64,000 nucleotides of DNA from Talinum fruticosum (GCA_021018815.1 JAITYX010000125.1:372001-436000), one strand, 5' to 3'; shown: positions 22,651-34,920, counted from the stretch's first letter. Notes: a model not told the origin generated them from the letters alone. Translations and numbers: made by a program.

Positions 22651-24560
22651 GAGTGATTTTTATGATCTTCCATAACTATTACAAATTCTTTAAGTATCTC
22701 TTGTTAATCATATGAGGCAAAACAATTGAAAGTAAGAGGAAGCAAAGAGTAAGCGGAAAGATTCACTTTAGTGAATGAAGCAACGAGTACTTCGGACTTA
22801 GAAACTAAAGACACGAAGCTGGAAATGAGAGAATTGGGAAAAGAACTAGAAATAACCGAAGGAGAAACATAAGCCCTAGTACTAGACTCATAAAGACGAC
22901 GTGCTCTTATGCCGACAACAAATTATTGGCCCTCCTTGGCGTCAATTCAAATGACATGTTTGCACCCTTCAACACCAATGTCGGTGACGAACTCGAACAG
23001 ATCAAAGCTGCAGGTGCGACATAGCTCATGATAGTACCGAGACTGATTTCCCTTCTAGGTTACCCTCTTCTCTGAATAGAAGGCCAAAAAGATTATTCCC
23101 AGTGAGATTGGCCCAATCCGATGTGGATTGTCTCTCTTCGGTGAGGTAGCATGCCTCCTTCTCCAGAATATAACATTCACTTAAAATCTCCAAACCAGGT
23201 ACTAGGATGCTCATTTCCTTAATATAGTAGAGCTCATGAAAACCATAATAAGGGAAGTTATCTCTTTCTTTTAAGAACTACCCATTCAAAGTATAGGGAA
23301 AGGGCTTCATAGAACGGACCGTATGCGGTGTAGTCCTCTTAGTTTGAATTTCCCACTTGACTTGGTCTATTTCCTTAGCAGTAGTTGATAGCCTAACCCA
23401 AAGTTGTAGTTATTAGTGGGTTTAAGAGGTAGAAAAGTAGGGTGGTATGCCTTTCGGCTTGTAGTGAGATGTGGAGAATACCCGTTCTTCCTAAGCATCG
23501 AGTGGACACTAGGGTTGCCATAAGTATTGAAGATAAGAGGTGTTTCATCCCTTTCTAAGGCAGCAACAGTCTTGAATCCATATAGTTCTTCATCATTGGC
23601 ATCTTTCTCGATCTCAACTAAGGATTCTTTAGAAGTAATAGTAGCACAAAGGTTATCCTCATTGACGAGTTATGAGTTGACCTTTGATGATCATCTTAAC
23701 TTTCCGATGTAGTATAGGGAATTGCCCGATGATCATGTAACCATGGGTGTCTTAAAAGTAAATTGAAGGTAGTTAGGATATCTAGGACTTGAAATTCGAT
23801 ATTCCTTTCTATTGGCCCTATATTAAGTTGTAAGGTCACTGTTCCTAAGACTGTTCTTTTAGAATTGTCGTAAGCTCTAAGATGGAAAGTCTTCTTAGAT
23901 AGTTGTTTCTTCTTAATTCCTAACCTTCTGCAGTTCTCCAGGGACATACGTTTACTACTTATCCATTATCTACCAAAGTTAGGGAAAAAACTTGTTGATG
24001 CAAGTTATGGTTAAGTAAAGGTAATCGTTGTGTGCAACACCTTCTTCTAGGAGATCTTTCCGATTTAACGTAATAGTTCGATCCCCATTGGTAACCAATC
24101 CTACCACTTTCTCTAGTGTAGTTTCGGGAGAGACGTCGATCATACCGAGTGCATCAATCAAGGCCTGTCTATGTTTATGGGAAGTAGATATTAATTGCTA
24201 GATTGAGATATCAACCTTTGATTTCTAGAGTTCGTTGAAGGATTGGGTCTTCCTCTTTTGTAGCTTCAGGCTCTTTAGGGGCTTCCTAAGTCTGTTGTAG
24301 ACCCAGGGGTGCATTGTGTCATCCGGATCTAGTAAGGAATTGGACTGCAGGACTTTTAGTATCTCCCCAAAAGTCTTGTTCTTCTAAGAGTACTGTGCTC
24401 CGAAGTGATCACTCGTTGTTGTCACTTGTTGCTTCTTGTTTTGTAGACATCTTCTTCATTACTCACCAACAACCCCTGCACTTCGGATCAAATGGAGGTA
24501 AACTAAGAAGCGGTTTAGACTCGTCAACATTTTGGATAAAAACAAACGGATCCCATTGAC
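22651..24560 (-). pseudogene. Tat/Ogre-type protease and pro-RT spacer (P1)
   Basis: The aspartic protease lies at about 23696-24000 on the minus strand. The active-site segment reads VDNG, followed by a stop and VVNVCPLENCRRLGI. Further on are HLRAYDNSKRTVLGTVTLQL, EFQVLDI, FNLLLRHPW and HDHRAIP, the well-known Tat protease pattern. The region 22651-23690 is a weakly conserved spacer, also present in P2 (compare 22780-22960 with 31926-32098, and 22985-23190 with 39520-39660). Stops interrupt all parts. Confidence 0.75.
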
Positions 24561-25450
24561 TAGGAGTGGTTTTAGCGAAAATGGCTAAGGTGCCGCTAAA
24601 AGGATTTTTATTGTTGCTTGGTTTCTAAGCAGCCTTAGACAAAGGTAGTTGTCCATTTCGAAATATGCTTTCTAGTTTGTTCTTGAATGTCCAACACTGT
24701 TCGGTATTGTGTCCTCATGCACGATGGTATTTACAAAATTTTCCCATGTCCCTATTTTTCGATTGTTTCGGGGTTCCCGATTCTGCTATAACAGGTGGCA
24801 ATTCTATTTTTCCCTTTTCCAAGAGATGGTCAAGGGATTTAGTGTAGGTAGTATTAATAGGAGTGTAGTTATTATACTTGTTGAGGGCATTAACATCCGC
24901 ACCCATGCTAGCATTGCTTATATTAGAGGTTTTGTTATCTTTGGAATGACAATTACCTCTACACCCGGTCACGACTTTTGTGCTTGCAGTAGATAACTCT
25001 TCTTCTATCAGCAAACCAGCATCTCTAACGATTGAAAAGTTCATCATGGGTAGAGGTGCTGATTGTAATTGGGCTGAAGGTTTTTCACGATAATCCCGAC
25101 TTGGTCTTTTCGCGAGGGTCGGTCAACCATATGGGCAGCCTTTGCTACCCATCCGGTGAGAAAATCTGTGAAGCTCGCTTCTTACCTTCCTTGATTAATT
25201 CCAAGTGCCCGAGGGTGATAGGTAGATAGGTGTTATAGGAGTATTAATGGAGGAACTCCTTACACGGATCGGTCTAGTTGACAAACTTACGTGGGTCGAC
25301 CGCATCGTACCACTTCATTACATTAGTCTCAAATGTATAAGGGAAGATAATGTGGTAAGTGTCTTCGGGAATATTTTCACCTATGCAAGGGCTTAATCAG
25401 CACTTCTCATCTATTCCTAAAGGCTCACAAACAAATGATTAAATCAAAAC
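24561..25450 (-). pseudogene. Tat/Ogre-type gag C-terminal part (P1)
   Basis: The minus-strand frame at 24715-25047 contains YTPINTTYTKSLDHLLEKGK, then GKFCKYHRA, matching the end of Tat gag where a short Cys/His motif follows an N-T-P-L-type block. Around 25270-25400 the segment FETNVMKWYDAVDPRKFVN resembles FDADVMKWYNVVDRHEV in element N1. The N-terminal half of gag is missing or unrecognisable beyond 25450. Confidence 0.7.
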
Positions 25451-26188
25451 ACACACACTCATTGAAGCATGCGAGATGAAGTCAAAGGGACCACCTAATA
25501 GTCCGAAATGTCTATGGTCAAAGAGTTTTATAAGGTAGGATACATGGTGAATCATAGTCCGAGAATTTAAGCTTCGCAAATGGGACCATGAAGGTAGTTC
25601 ATATCAAGTTTATGAAAATGGTCGGTTCTCCACATCCGTCTTGGAAGACTTCGGGAATTACATCGTTGAGGATGATTCCGATGGCGATGCTTAGAAGATT
25701 CCTTGTCTGCTTCCATTGTTGATGATTAGGGAGTCCCTTATAGGATGATTGTTTATTTAGTCTTTACTTTGTAATGAGAACTCTTATGCAATGGGATGAA
25801 ATGCAAGACTCAATTTCAAGAAATGCATTCTTTTATTTAATATGATGCGTAAAGGACTTAAGGAAATATACAGAGATAACTTGAAAAAAAAATTTCACTA
25901 GCCCCTATTCCCCCAAAAGAATATAATAAAAAGAAAAAAGGAAAATGGCAAGGGCATGGTCCAAAATATCAAAGCGATCTGCAGGTAGTAGACTAGGTAT
26001 GAAAATAATATGGTCCAAGGAGTACTCGGGCCAAAGAAAACCGTAGAACGGGCTCGACTAGTGCTGTGGCTGGCGCCCACCACCTGTGAACTCCAGGATG
26101 TTGTCGACTATGCATTGATCGATTTGCAGTAGGACTCTAATAACTTAAGAAAACCCCTATAAATAAGATCCACGTCGATCGTTGAAAA
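25451..26188. other. Spacer between Tat relics
   Basis: No gene is supported. A short plus-strand frame (about 25565-25692) ends in VLEDFGNYIVEDDSDGDA and a stop. This acidic tail could be the end of a retroelement ORF, but I cannot place it. The remainder is AT-rich with several short open frames lacking known motifs. Confidence 0.45.
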
Positions 26189-27793
26189 AATGCCTAACTC
26201 AAAAAGACCTTCTGCGAAGCAAAGTAAGAACATATCGTATCCTATACTTCCGTCCAAAAGATGTGAACTTCATGATTGAGCTAACACGGTGGACGAGAGA
26301 CATGAGTAACATGGATAAATCCGAGTTATCAAACTACGAGCTAAATGTCATATTCAGCATTTGCCAGGTGAAGGTTTATTGGATCCTCGCCATCATGTCT
26401 TCGAGGTTTAGGGATAAGGAAATGTGCCCCGCCTAAAGAATTCGCTCGCTGTGCTATGCGGTCATAGGCGAACAAATCGAGTTATACCCAAATCATAGGA
26501 AAATCTCCACGAGACTTATAAATACCTACTCAAACTAAGCAATAAGAATCTAGGGTGAATTCTCATTGGGAATCAAGTAAATCGATCAACTCGATAAAAT
26601 ACTATCGAAGCATGTATGCCTTCATTAAAGCAACCATTATTGCGAGGCGGCAAGCATTTGTCACTTGTCCGATAGGTGGTTCCTGCTGGTAGGAGGTCAC
26701 AGGGAACTTGGCGCCAGTGGCGCTATGAACAATTAGAGAATTATTGTTCTCTAACTCTCCCGATAGTTGTTGAGACAATCATAGGCTTAGATCGGGTTGA
26801 AGAAAATTCCGAGTAAGACGTCTCTAAGAGACCCCTGTTGTTACAGGTAAGCACAACATGGACCGGTAGGCGGCGCCGGCCACATGACGGTCGTCCGGCG
26901 CCACCAAGGCTAAAAACGCCTCCGATTCACCTTACTCAAGTTTCGCTCCTTTTCGGTTTCGCTTCCTCCTTTTTTAATTTATTTGATTTTGCTCCTGCTG
27001 GGACTAAAACATTGGACCTTGACCGTGCAAGACACTAGTTAATGTTGCATATATGATATACGAGATCCGGTTAATGGAACATCTAAAGTTGATTTAGGCT
27101 CCTCCAAAAGCTAATGCGTACTTAGCGATTCACTTCGTTAGTGAAGACAAAAGCAAGTGGTAGCTGATCACCCAGCTTCTTGGTGGAAGGAATACCTTAA
27201 GAATCATAGTAATGATGTATTTTGGTATGTTGTGCATTGGAAGCTGTACCTATTCAAAACGCATACCTCGCAGAGCACCCTTTTCTACGTCTCGCTAGGC
27301 ACCGGAGAATAGTACCTACTACTTCCCCGACCATGTGTTGTGGCGAGATGGGAGGAGAGAAAATGATTCCTTCATTTGACTACATCTAGCTTGCTACCTT
27401 TGAATTGTGCAAAGGGTTTGGTAGCTATAGTCGGATAAAGTCGTGGCTCGAATCATTGGATCATCCTGCCAAAGTTGTTGACACCTCCGGGCACACGCAA
27501 CATTTCTGTTTCTCCCTATTATCTAGAGTGGGTAATATAAGTAGATCCCCAATGGCGTAAGGCAATAAGAACTAGAGAGATGGATCCCGAGGAAGTCTGT
27601 CCCTACTACTCTACCCCTATCCCAATTTGCGAAATAAACCCTTGGGTTGCTTGAACATGTTCATCAAAGAGAAACTGAAGCCAAAGAAGCTAAAGAAATA
27701 AGGGCTCGTCAAATCGAAGAACTAAAGGAATGCACCCGGGATGAAGAAGCTGAGTCTCATCGACCCTAAAGGAAAGAAAGCAAAGATAGACTA
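26189..27793 (+). pseudogene. Tat/Ogre-type ORF relic T2 (plant mobile-domain-like)
   Basis: The ATG at 26189 starts MPNSKRPSAKQSKN, a basic N-terminus. Then come FMIELTRWTRDMSNMDKSE, an ILAIMSSRFRDKEMCP segment like the 'FWDP...FRF...E..P' block of plant mobile-domain-like ORFs, a FLVGGHRELGA block, an SYSRIKSWLESLDHPAKVV-like block, and a Lys-rich GKKAKID end before the stop at about 27793. The order is the same as in T1 (9400-10965), which confirms a shared gene of about 530 codons. Frameshifts and stops are frequent. Function is unknown; an ORF in this position is known in Tat/Ogre-like elements. Confidence 0.6.
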
Positions 27794-28189
27794 GGTCTTA
27801 GATTTTTGTAGAATAGAACTTAGGATAGAATGAAAGAAAAGAAGGTTTAGTTTTGCCTCCTTAAAACCAAGTTATAAGTATTTTACAAGTAGTGCGCTTG
27901 CAATAATTTCCCTTTATTAGCTATGTATTCAAGTAAGTAGTAGGCTTACCTATTAAATAAAAGTAAGTATTATGGTATACGTTTACATTTTATCCCTCAC
28001 TCGGAGGTAAAACATAAATTAATTTGACCGCCTAATTCGATCACCCTCAAAATAAATAAAAGACACAAACGGTCTACCTAATTTGACCGTCCAAGAAGTA
28101 AATAAGGCAACCATCTAAACGAACAGTTAAAAGTAAATTACAGATTTAAAAGAAAGAACTCGACCGGCCAGCCCACCATTGTCCGGGTG
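27794..28189. other. Non-coding spacer left of G1b
   Basis: Short repeated phrases with 'aatttgaccg' (near 28022, 28080) are seen but no gene. The last five bases, GGGTG at 28185-28189, are the left target-site duplication of G1b. The flank resumes at 30634 and contains nothing recognisable up to about 30740. Confidence 0.5.
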
Positions 28190-30628
28190 TGTAACACCCC
28201 GAAACTTAATCGTATTTAATTATTTTAAATTTGTATCTTATCATCCCAATACTTGTTTAAGAGTAGCGAGTTGCGCAAAAAAAAATAAATGAGGGGAAAA
28301 GGGGAGACTGGGATTTTCTAGAAGTCACCTGGCCAAAATAAATTACCGAGGAAGCTCATTTTCACGAGGGAAGCACACAAGCCCCAACTCCCTCTCACCT
28401 CTCCTCCTCCTCCATTTCCCCTCACTGCCATCACTGCTGCCACCACCGGCCGACTGTCGGCGGCACTCGCTGCCACCGATAAATCGCCACCGGCGCCCGG
28501 CTGCCGCCACCACCACCTCGCTGCCGCCGGTTCTCTCTCTCTTCTCTTTCCCTCGTCTCGCGTCGGCGATGCGGAACAACCCCTGCTGCTGCTCCGCCAC
28601 CGCTTGCCGCCATCCCTAGCCGCCGTCCGGTGCCCGACGCCGCCCACCAACACCCGCTGTCGCTGCCTCGAAACTAAACTCCACCATCGGGCCTTCCACC
28701 GCCCAATTCCACCTCAAAACCCCCTTTAAGGTATTTCTCCAATCCTGAATTTCTACTTAAATTATATCACAAATTTATGTTGTACTTGGAGTAATTAGAC
28801 AAGATTGAGTTTTGAATTGATTTTAGTGGAATTGGGAGGACATTAGGAGCAATTGAAGTTGAATTTAGAGCTACCGAACCTTGATATGGAACTTGAAAGT
28901 TCATATGAGCATGCTCATACTGTGAATATGTTTCTATGATGTTGTATTGAGCATGATTGAATTACTTTGTTATGTGAAGGTTGATTGAGTTGAAACTTGG
29001 TTTTGTGGTTGTAAATATACTCGGCGTGTGACCGTTGAGTTGTGTACTCCGAGCGTGTGGCTCGTTGAGTTTTATTGTGGATTTTATGCGGGTTTTTAAG
29101 GCTTTTAGCCTAATCGTTAGGCCATGTTTCAAGCGAAACTGTGCCAAAATTTTTAGAAAATTGGAAAACCAAATCGACCCCTTAAATAGGAACTTCGCTT
29201 GATTATTTGGTCATAGAACTTATCGGAAAGTATTAAGTTGTCGAGGGATTCTTTAATGAATAACTAAGGGGATAAACGAGACATGAAAGTCTTTAAGAGT
29301 GACAAGGAAAACAGTTAACTTATAAAACAAAAGTTCAAAGAAATACAAAGTATATAAGTAATATTAACAATTCATTAAGCAAATATAACTTATAAAAGCC
29401 TTACTCTAAACACAAACAGGTCACAAACGTGGTAATCGGGAAGCTTGTGTAAGGAGTGAAAACACATTAAAAGGTACGTTATTGCTTGTACCTTTTTCCA
29501 AGTGTTCATCTTTATTATTGAGTTTCTTGCATTAATAATACAAATAATTTTGACCCACTTCACGATCACGATTCACGGTTTACGATTCATGATTCATAGT
29601 TACGATTTACGAACACGACTACGATTCACTTGTTATAATTTACGATCACGATTACGATTTACGATTTACGATTCACGATACAGTCTACAGCTCACGATTA
29701 CAGATTCACGGTATAGTTTACAGTTCACGATTCACGATTATGATTCACAATACAGTTTACGATTTACAGCGCACGATTACCATTCACGATACAGTTTACG
29801 GTTTACGAACACGATTACAGTTCACATTTACGGTTTACGAACACGATTACAGTTCACAAGGGCCCTCCCGATCGATCGAGATAAATGAATGAATTGTCTA
29901 TACGATTCTGATTACATATATGATTATCTCACAGAATCGCCATGGCATTCATATGTACGAATTCGGTCCTAACGTTTTCAAAGATTAACGCATAGTGACC
30001 CTACTTCGATTTACTTCAGCTTTACACACAATAGCTTTTAGAACTGGTTTCAATTATCTGCGCGCGCTCACCGACTTTTATAATGAATTTTTACGAGTAC
30101 AAGGGTAGCGTCATCGGGCCTATGGCTCATTCTTGTTTTTATGTTTTCTAAAATGTTTTTAGGGGAAGAAAATATTGTTAATGTTGAGCAAGAAGTGACA
30201 AGAGCAAAGGAATCGGGAGGTCTTGACTCGGATCGGTGATCGGGCTTTGGTTAATCGGAAGCGTTTTATGATTGGCTTTTGGCAAGTGCGTCCTTTTTTT
30301 GGTTAAGACATCCATGTGGATTTAATTGCTTGCGGAGTTATTTTTGTCGATGGTGATTTGTTAATTGTCATAATGTATCTTGGGAAGAACAAACTCATGT
30401 TTGGTGGTTTAAATTATGTATATTTATATTGGGTTTGATGTACGAGACTTTTATTGTAAGTGTTTGGGGAAATTGAAAGGATCATCATATGTCTTGTTGT
30501 AAATTTAGCCTAGTCTCTCGAGCGAGGATGGCGATAACGCCCTAATATGACGAGCTTCCTGCTTGCTTTGTTATATTATGGTTATTCAATAAGTGTGTTT
30601 TATATAGTGATTATATTGGGGCGTTACG
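28190..30628 (+). mobile_element. Solo LTR G1b (same family as G1a)
   Basis: It starts TGTAACACCCC and ends GGGGCGTTACG, with the final A changed to G. It is flanked by the 5-bp duplication GGGTG (28185-28189 and 30629-30633). A CT/GC-rich block (28370-28730) ends AAG|GTATTT, and an acceptor-like TGTTTTTAG ends at 30162, as in G1a. An array of heptads lies at 29562-29850. Length is 2439 bp. No internal domain, so it is a solo LTR. Confidence 0.8.
29562..29850 (+). repeat. Degenerate heptad array (TTTACGA/TTCACGA) in G1b
   Basis: About 40 head-to-tail heptads such as TTTACGA, TTCACGA and TACAGTT cover the interval. The repeat makes a long open frame (29502-29888) of YDLR/YDSRYSL-like units, which is a by-product of the repeat and not a gene. 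G1a and G1c have no such array. Confidence 0.8.
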
Positions 30629-30739
30629 GGGTGGTGGCCGGCGACCGCTATAACTTGGCCTCGTTGGGCCGGGCTCACCCTACTGTCTAGGTTCATGCTA
30701 GACATAATACTTGTTAAGTTTATAAAAGTTCGTGTAATG

Positions 30740-31925
30740 AAAAATCTCTTCCCCATCTAAATCGAGTTAATTTTACCGCTCCGCTAGGTAAAATCGACTA
30801 AGTACAAATGGGCCTTACTAATTGGGCTTAAATTTCCCTTGTGGGTCCTGAATTGGCACTCTTATCTCCTTAAGAACCAAATCTCTAATTTGCAAATTTC
30901 GAGGCTTAACTTTCTTATTAAATGCCCCGGTTATACACCCTTGGTAAACTTGGACATTGTGCAAGGCATTGAGGCGCCTCTCATCCAATAACACTAGCTC
31001 TTCATAACGCGCTTTAGCCCATTCTACTTATGGAATTTGGCTTTCAGAAATTATCTTTAATGAGGGAATGAAAATCTTGATTAGAAGGACTACTTCCATG
31101 CCATAAACTAGGGACTAAGGTGTTGCTCCCATAGAGGCTCTAGTAGAAGTTCGATAACTCCACAAAGCGAAAGGCATCTTTTCACGCTATTCCTTATAAG
31201 TAACTGCCATCTTCTCCACTATTTTATGAACATTGTTATTAGCGGCTTCAACTGCTCCGTGTTCGGGTTGCGATTTAGGTACGGGTAAATCAGCTAAGAA
31301 TTCCGACACTATCCTTTCTTTGATCGCTTTCGGAGGGACGAACTTGACTTCAAATTCGACATCATGGCAATCCATCTTTCTATCCTTCTATTGATAGTAG
31401 GTTGCTCAAGTATGCATCCACGGGTTCCACCACATGGACGAGTGTGGGCTAACATGTAGTGCCCGGGCTTCTTAGTTGCCCAAACCAGGAAAATGATGTC
31501 TTCTTTAATGGCATGTATGTAGTCTCATAATCTAGGAACTTCTTACTTACATAGTCGATCGCGCGTTCCTCTTTCCCATCTCATTAAGCTAGCATGGCTC
31601 CCATAGTCTGTTTCCATCATGGTGAGATACAAAAGCAAAGGTTTCCTTGGCTAGGGTGAAACTAGCACGGGAGGATTAGTTAGGAATTCCGTAACTTCTT
31701 GAATGCTTATTGGCACTTGGGATCCCAAATGGGCTTACATCTTTTCTTCAACTTCTTGAAAATAGGTTTAGAGACCATAATCGGTCTTGATATGAAACGA
31801 CCGATGTATGCTAAACGTCGTAGGAAATCCCCGATCTCTTTTTTGTGCTTGATGGAGTGATCTCCTGAATGGTTTTGATCTTGGATGGATTAACTTCAAT
31901 TCCTCTAAGACTACCAACATAAGCT
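30740..31925 (-). pseudogene. Tat/Ogre-type pol relic P2 (RT end, RNase H start, integrase)
   Basis: Minus strand. At 31925-31700 the RT C-terminal part reads GIEVNPSKIKTIQEI, then LRRLAYIGRFISRPI, then KKLKKRCKPIWD. At 31187-31375 one open frame joins FVPPKAIKERIVSEFLADLP, the RT-RNase H connection, straight to HGAVEAANNNVHKIVEKM of the integrase core, so RNase H and the integrase N-terminus are deleted. Then come FALWSYRTSTR and WAKARYEELVLLDERRLNAL, and a possible C-terminal end near 30750. The RT fingers and palm are also missing at 31925. It continues in the protease half at 39520-40414 after the N1 insertion. Confidence 0.8.
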
Positions 31926-32098
31926 ACCAACATCGGACTCGGGAATAAAAATAGTAGAACTAGAAGAAGAATGGATAGAATTACAAAAAGAAAAATTAAC
32001 CCTAGCTCTAGACTCTAAAGCGGATTGCTCTCCTGCGATGACAGACAAACCTTTGGCCCTCTTCAATATGCTTGGACCATTCTTCGCCTATGTCATTG
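31926..32098 (-). other. P2 pro-RT spacer, left side of the N1 insertion
   Basis: This matches the spacer of P1 at 22780-22960 (shared phrases around GAACTAGAA, CCCTAG and TTGGCCCTC). It ends in CATTG (32094-32098), which is repeated right after N1 at 39520-39524. The sequence picks up at 39525 in the same alignment, so N1 split one spacer in two. Confidence 0.7.
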
Positions 32099-32845
32099 TG
32101 TAGACACCTAAAAAGTGTCATCCTTTTCTCTGTTATTTACTTTTTGGCCCGATGATGAAATCTTGAGTCCTATTTGAGGATTTGGATAACGGACAAAGTC
32201 CGATTGGTGCGACGAAAGTTAGTAAACCACAAAAACCTTGAGGAACAAATAAATAGCCTTTTGCCTTAGGTCGGTCTAAAAATCCCTTTTCTTTTGGATG
32301 GTCCAAGCCCAAGTCAAACCTCTAGAGTCAATGGAAGCGCGAGTGCAACGTACCGAGAAAATTTTTTATTTCACTTATGTCCAACCGAACACGGAGTCGA
32401 AGACCTCAAAACGACCTTAGGCATTGCATTTCATGATCACAAGCATCAAAGTGCTGCGTTTTACTCCAAGCTAGTCCGCCCGATACATGTAGCCTAAATC
32501 CCCAAAATGTCACCCTATGGCCGGCCCCCTACCAACATTTTTTACCTTGAAACGCCGCATTTTGCCTAAGATTGCTGCTGCAGCACGGAAGGAGCACGAA
32601 ACCCTTGGATAACACCAGGTGACCCATGCCCTCTTCCCTGGTTCTATCAAGTTTTATCCTGTTCAATCTTTTATTTTTCCTCGCCATGTTTTGCGAGCAA
32701 ATTCTAGATTGCTGGCCGAGTGTAAACCCTAGGTCATTTGGTACCTAGCTTTTGCCTATAAATAGAGAGCTTAGGCTCTCATTCACGTATACAGACTCAT
32801 CCCTTAACGTCACACTCGTTGAACTCCTCTTCATATTCTAATCTC
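32099..32845 (+). repeat. N1 LTR, first (incomplete) copy
   Basis: It starts TGTAGACACCTAAAAAGTGTC. TATAAATA lies at 32757-32764, followed at once by the hairpin GAGAGCTTAGGCTCTC (32765-32780). It stops in the TATTCTAATCTC region and lacks the last part, including the ...GGTTCCTACA end seen in the second copy. Its left flank is the true element boundary because CATTG there matches the right flank of N1. Confidence 0.8.
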
Positions 32846-33949
32846 TGTAAACAGCAAAAAGGTGACGTCCTTTTCTCTGTTTTTTATTTGTTGGGCCGAT
32901 GATGAAATCTCAAGGCCTGTTTGAGGATTTGAATCTCGGACTCGTTCGATTGATGTGACGGAAGCCGATAAACCACAAAAAACCCCTAGCACCACATAAA
33001 TAGCCTTTTGCCTTGGGTCGATCTAAAAATCCCTTTCCTTTCGGACGATCCAAAACTAAGTCAAGTCGTTAGAGACCACGGAGTCCAGTGCTTGCGTACG
33101 GGAAATTTCGAGGCTTAGAAAGCTGCGTTTCACTTCGGTCCTAACTGGACAAGGTGTGAAACACCTGAAGATGATGTTAGACGCTGTATTTCATGATCAT
33201 AAGCATCAAAGTGCTACGTTTTGGCTCCAAGATAGTCCACCCGAAACTACAAGCAAGCATCCCGCATCAAACTTGAAACCTACCAAAAATGGAATCTTCG
33301 CTAAAATGAAAACTTTCCATTTTTGGAAAGTCGCTATGATTGGCGCATGCCATCCCAAAACCTTAACTCGGAGCGCTATTGTTTGTCCCTAAAACTCCCT
33401 TGGAACCACACTAGGGCACGAAATCCTAGGCAACATCCTCGGTGGCTGGCGCCACGAACCGGATCATATCCGGTTCAATCCTTTGCTTTATCCAGTCTTA
33501 TCACTTTGATCTTGGCCCGATTTTTGCTACTAGCTTTGGACGGCTGGCCGAGCTAACCCTAGGTAACTTCCTTGACCCAAAATGTGCCTATAAATTGAGA
33601 GCCTTGGCTCTCATTCCCAACCGAATTACTACCTTAGTACCACGCTACTGAAATCTTCCTAACAGCGACTAAATACTCTCTTTGGTATTCCGATCTCTTG
33701 GTCCCTTTGCAGCCTATTCCTTCTCTACTTCTATCATCCACGATACATCTGATCCCTAAACTCCATCGAGTCACACATCCGCCTACTACCTACACCAAAA
33801 CTCACAAAAAGCCCCTCTCATTCGCCATCGTCGCATCTAGAGGTCCGATTCGAGATCCGGATCAGCAGGTAGGACAACCCGAGGGCACAGATCCGATAAG
33901 ATCCAATATTTGTGGGGAAATTTGGTCGGTCCTAGTCGTGGTTCCTACA
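32846..33949 (+). repeat. N1 LTR, second copy (5' LTR next to primer site)
   Basis: It starts TGTAAACAGC and ends GGTTCCTACA, just before the primer site. TATA-like TATAAATT is at 33589-33596 and the hairpin GAGAGCCTTGGCTCTC at 33597-33612. Length is 1104 bp, about 570 bp shorter than the 3' LTR. The difference lies between a GAGGGCAC block and the final GGTCGGTCC block. Confidence 0.85.
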
Positions 33950-33951
33950 GA

Positions 33952-33970
33952 TGGCGACTCCACTCGGGGA
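33952..33970 (+). other. N1 primer binding site (tRNA-Arg type)
   Basis: TGGCGACTCCACTCGGGGA lies two bases after the LTR end. Ogre/Tat elements are known to use TGGCGACTCCGCTGGGGA-like sites complementary to tRNA-Arg; this copy differs by few bases. Confidence 0.8.
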
Positions 33971-34569
33971 TAAATTATTTATTAAGAGGGTCAAACTTGA
34001 AAATTTGAATAGTGAGTTTTAATAATATATTTGCATTAGGCATCCCACATTTTAGGCAACCTTGAACATAGTTTATTTGTGTTAGTGGACTATTAGGCTT
34101 TACCCCCTTAAAAACATTTTCGGAAAGAGGCTCCCATTACGTTCCGCATGGGCCCAACTAGGCTTGATTGTCAACGGAGGCGATACCTCTTCCCTCATAG
34201 CACACACTCTTAGCTTACCGAGAGGCACCGAGGATTGTGCACCCTGTGGAAGACTAAATCCTTGAATTATTTGTCACCATGTATCCTACCTAGTACAACC
34301 TTCTTTCGACCATCCACCCTGTGGAGGACTAAATGCTTGGATGAGTATGGTTGATTTTTAGATTTAATCTTCTACTTGTGAGCATTTAGGGATAGGTAAG
34401 GAGTGTTCAATAATCCTTGCACGGGTGCAAAAAGTAAAATAAAATTATAAAACTTTGAGTGAGTCCAATTTGTGCATTTTAGCAAAACGAGCAAAACTAC
34501 CATCCCCTTTTAGGTTGGTCAAATAATTATATTTTTTATTTGCATTAGCCAAAAAAAATTTCATTTGAA

Positions 34570-34920
34570 AATAAGTGAGTCCATTTTGCATTTAGCAAAA
34601 TTTTATATTCATCTCAAAATAGGTGAGTCCATTCTACATTTAGCCAAATTTTAAATTCATCTCAAATAGGTGAGTGCATTCATTTCATTTCATTAGCCAA
34701 AGTAAAAATCATCTTAACTAAGGTGAGTCCATTCATTTTATACTCAAATTAGCTAAAGTCAAATTCATCTCTAATAGAAGTCTTTTATTTGCATTTAACC
34801 AATTTAAAATTCATCTCTAATTAGGAGAGTCTTTTATTTTCATTTAGCCAAAGAAAAATCATCTCAAATTAGGTGAGTCTTTGTATGCATTTAGCCAATC
34901 AAATTCATCGCAATCTAAGG
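34570..34920 (+). repeat. Tandem repeats in the N1 leader
   Basis: About seven units of 46-56 bp, each with a GTGAGTCCATT-like start, a GCATTTAGCC-like middle and an ATTCATCTC-like end (units begin near 34573, 34620, 34667, 34722, 34778, 34825 and 34873). Upstream, two diverged copies of CACCCTGTGGA(A/G)GACTAAAT lie near 34238 and 34316. Confidence 0.8.

Noticed and set aside
28318..28653. Gly/Arg/Ser-rich overlapping frames on the minus strand
   Set aside because: Same situation in LTR G1b: GC-rich leader antisense, low complexity, no motif.
29502..29888. 128-codon open frame with repeated YDLR/YDSRYSL units
   Set aside because: It is the translation of a heptad DNA array, not a gene.
33156..33973. 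Several overlapping frames in the N1 LTR
   Set aside because: They lie in an LTR, differ between LTR copies, and show no motif.
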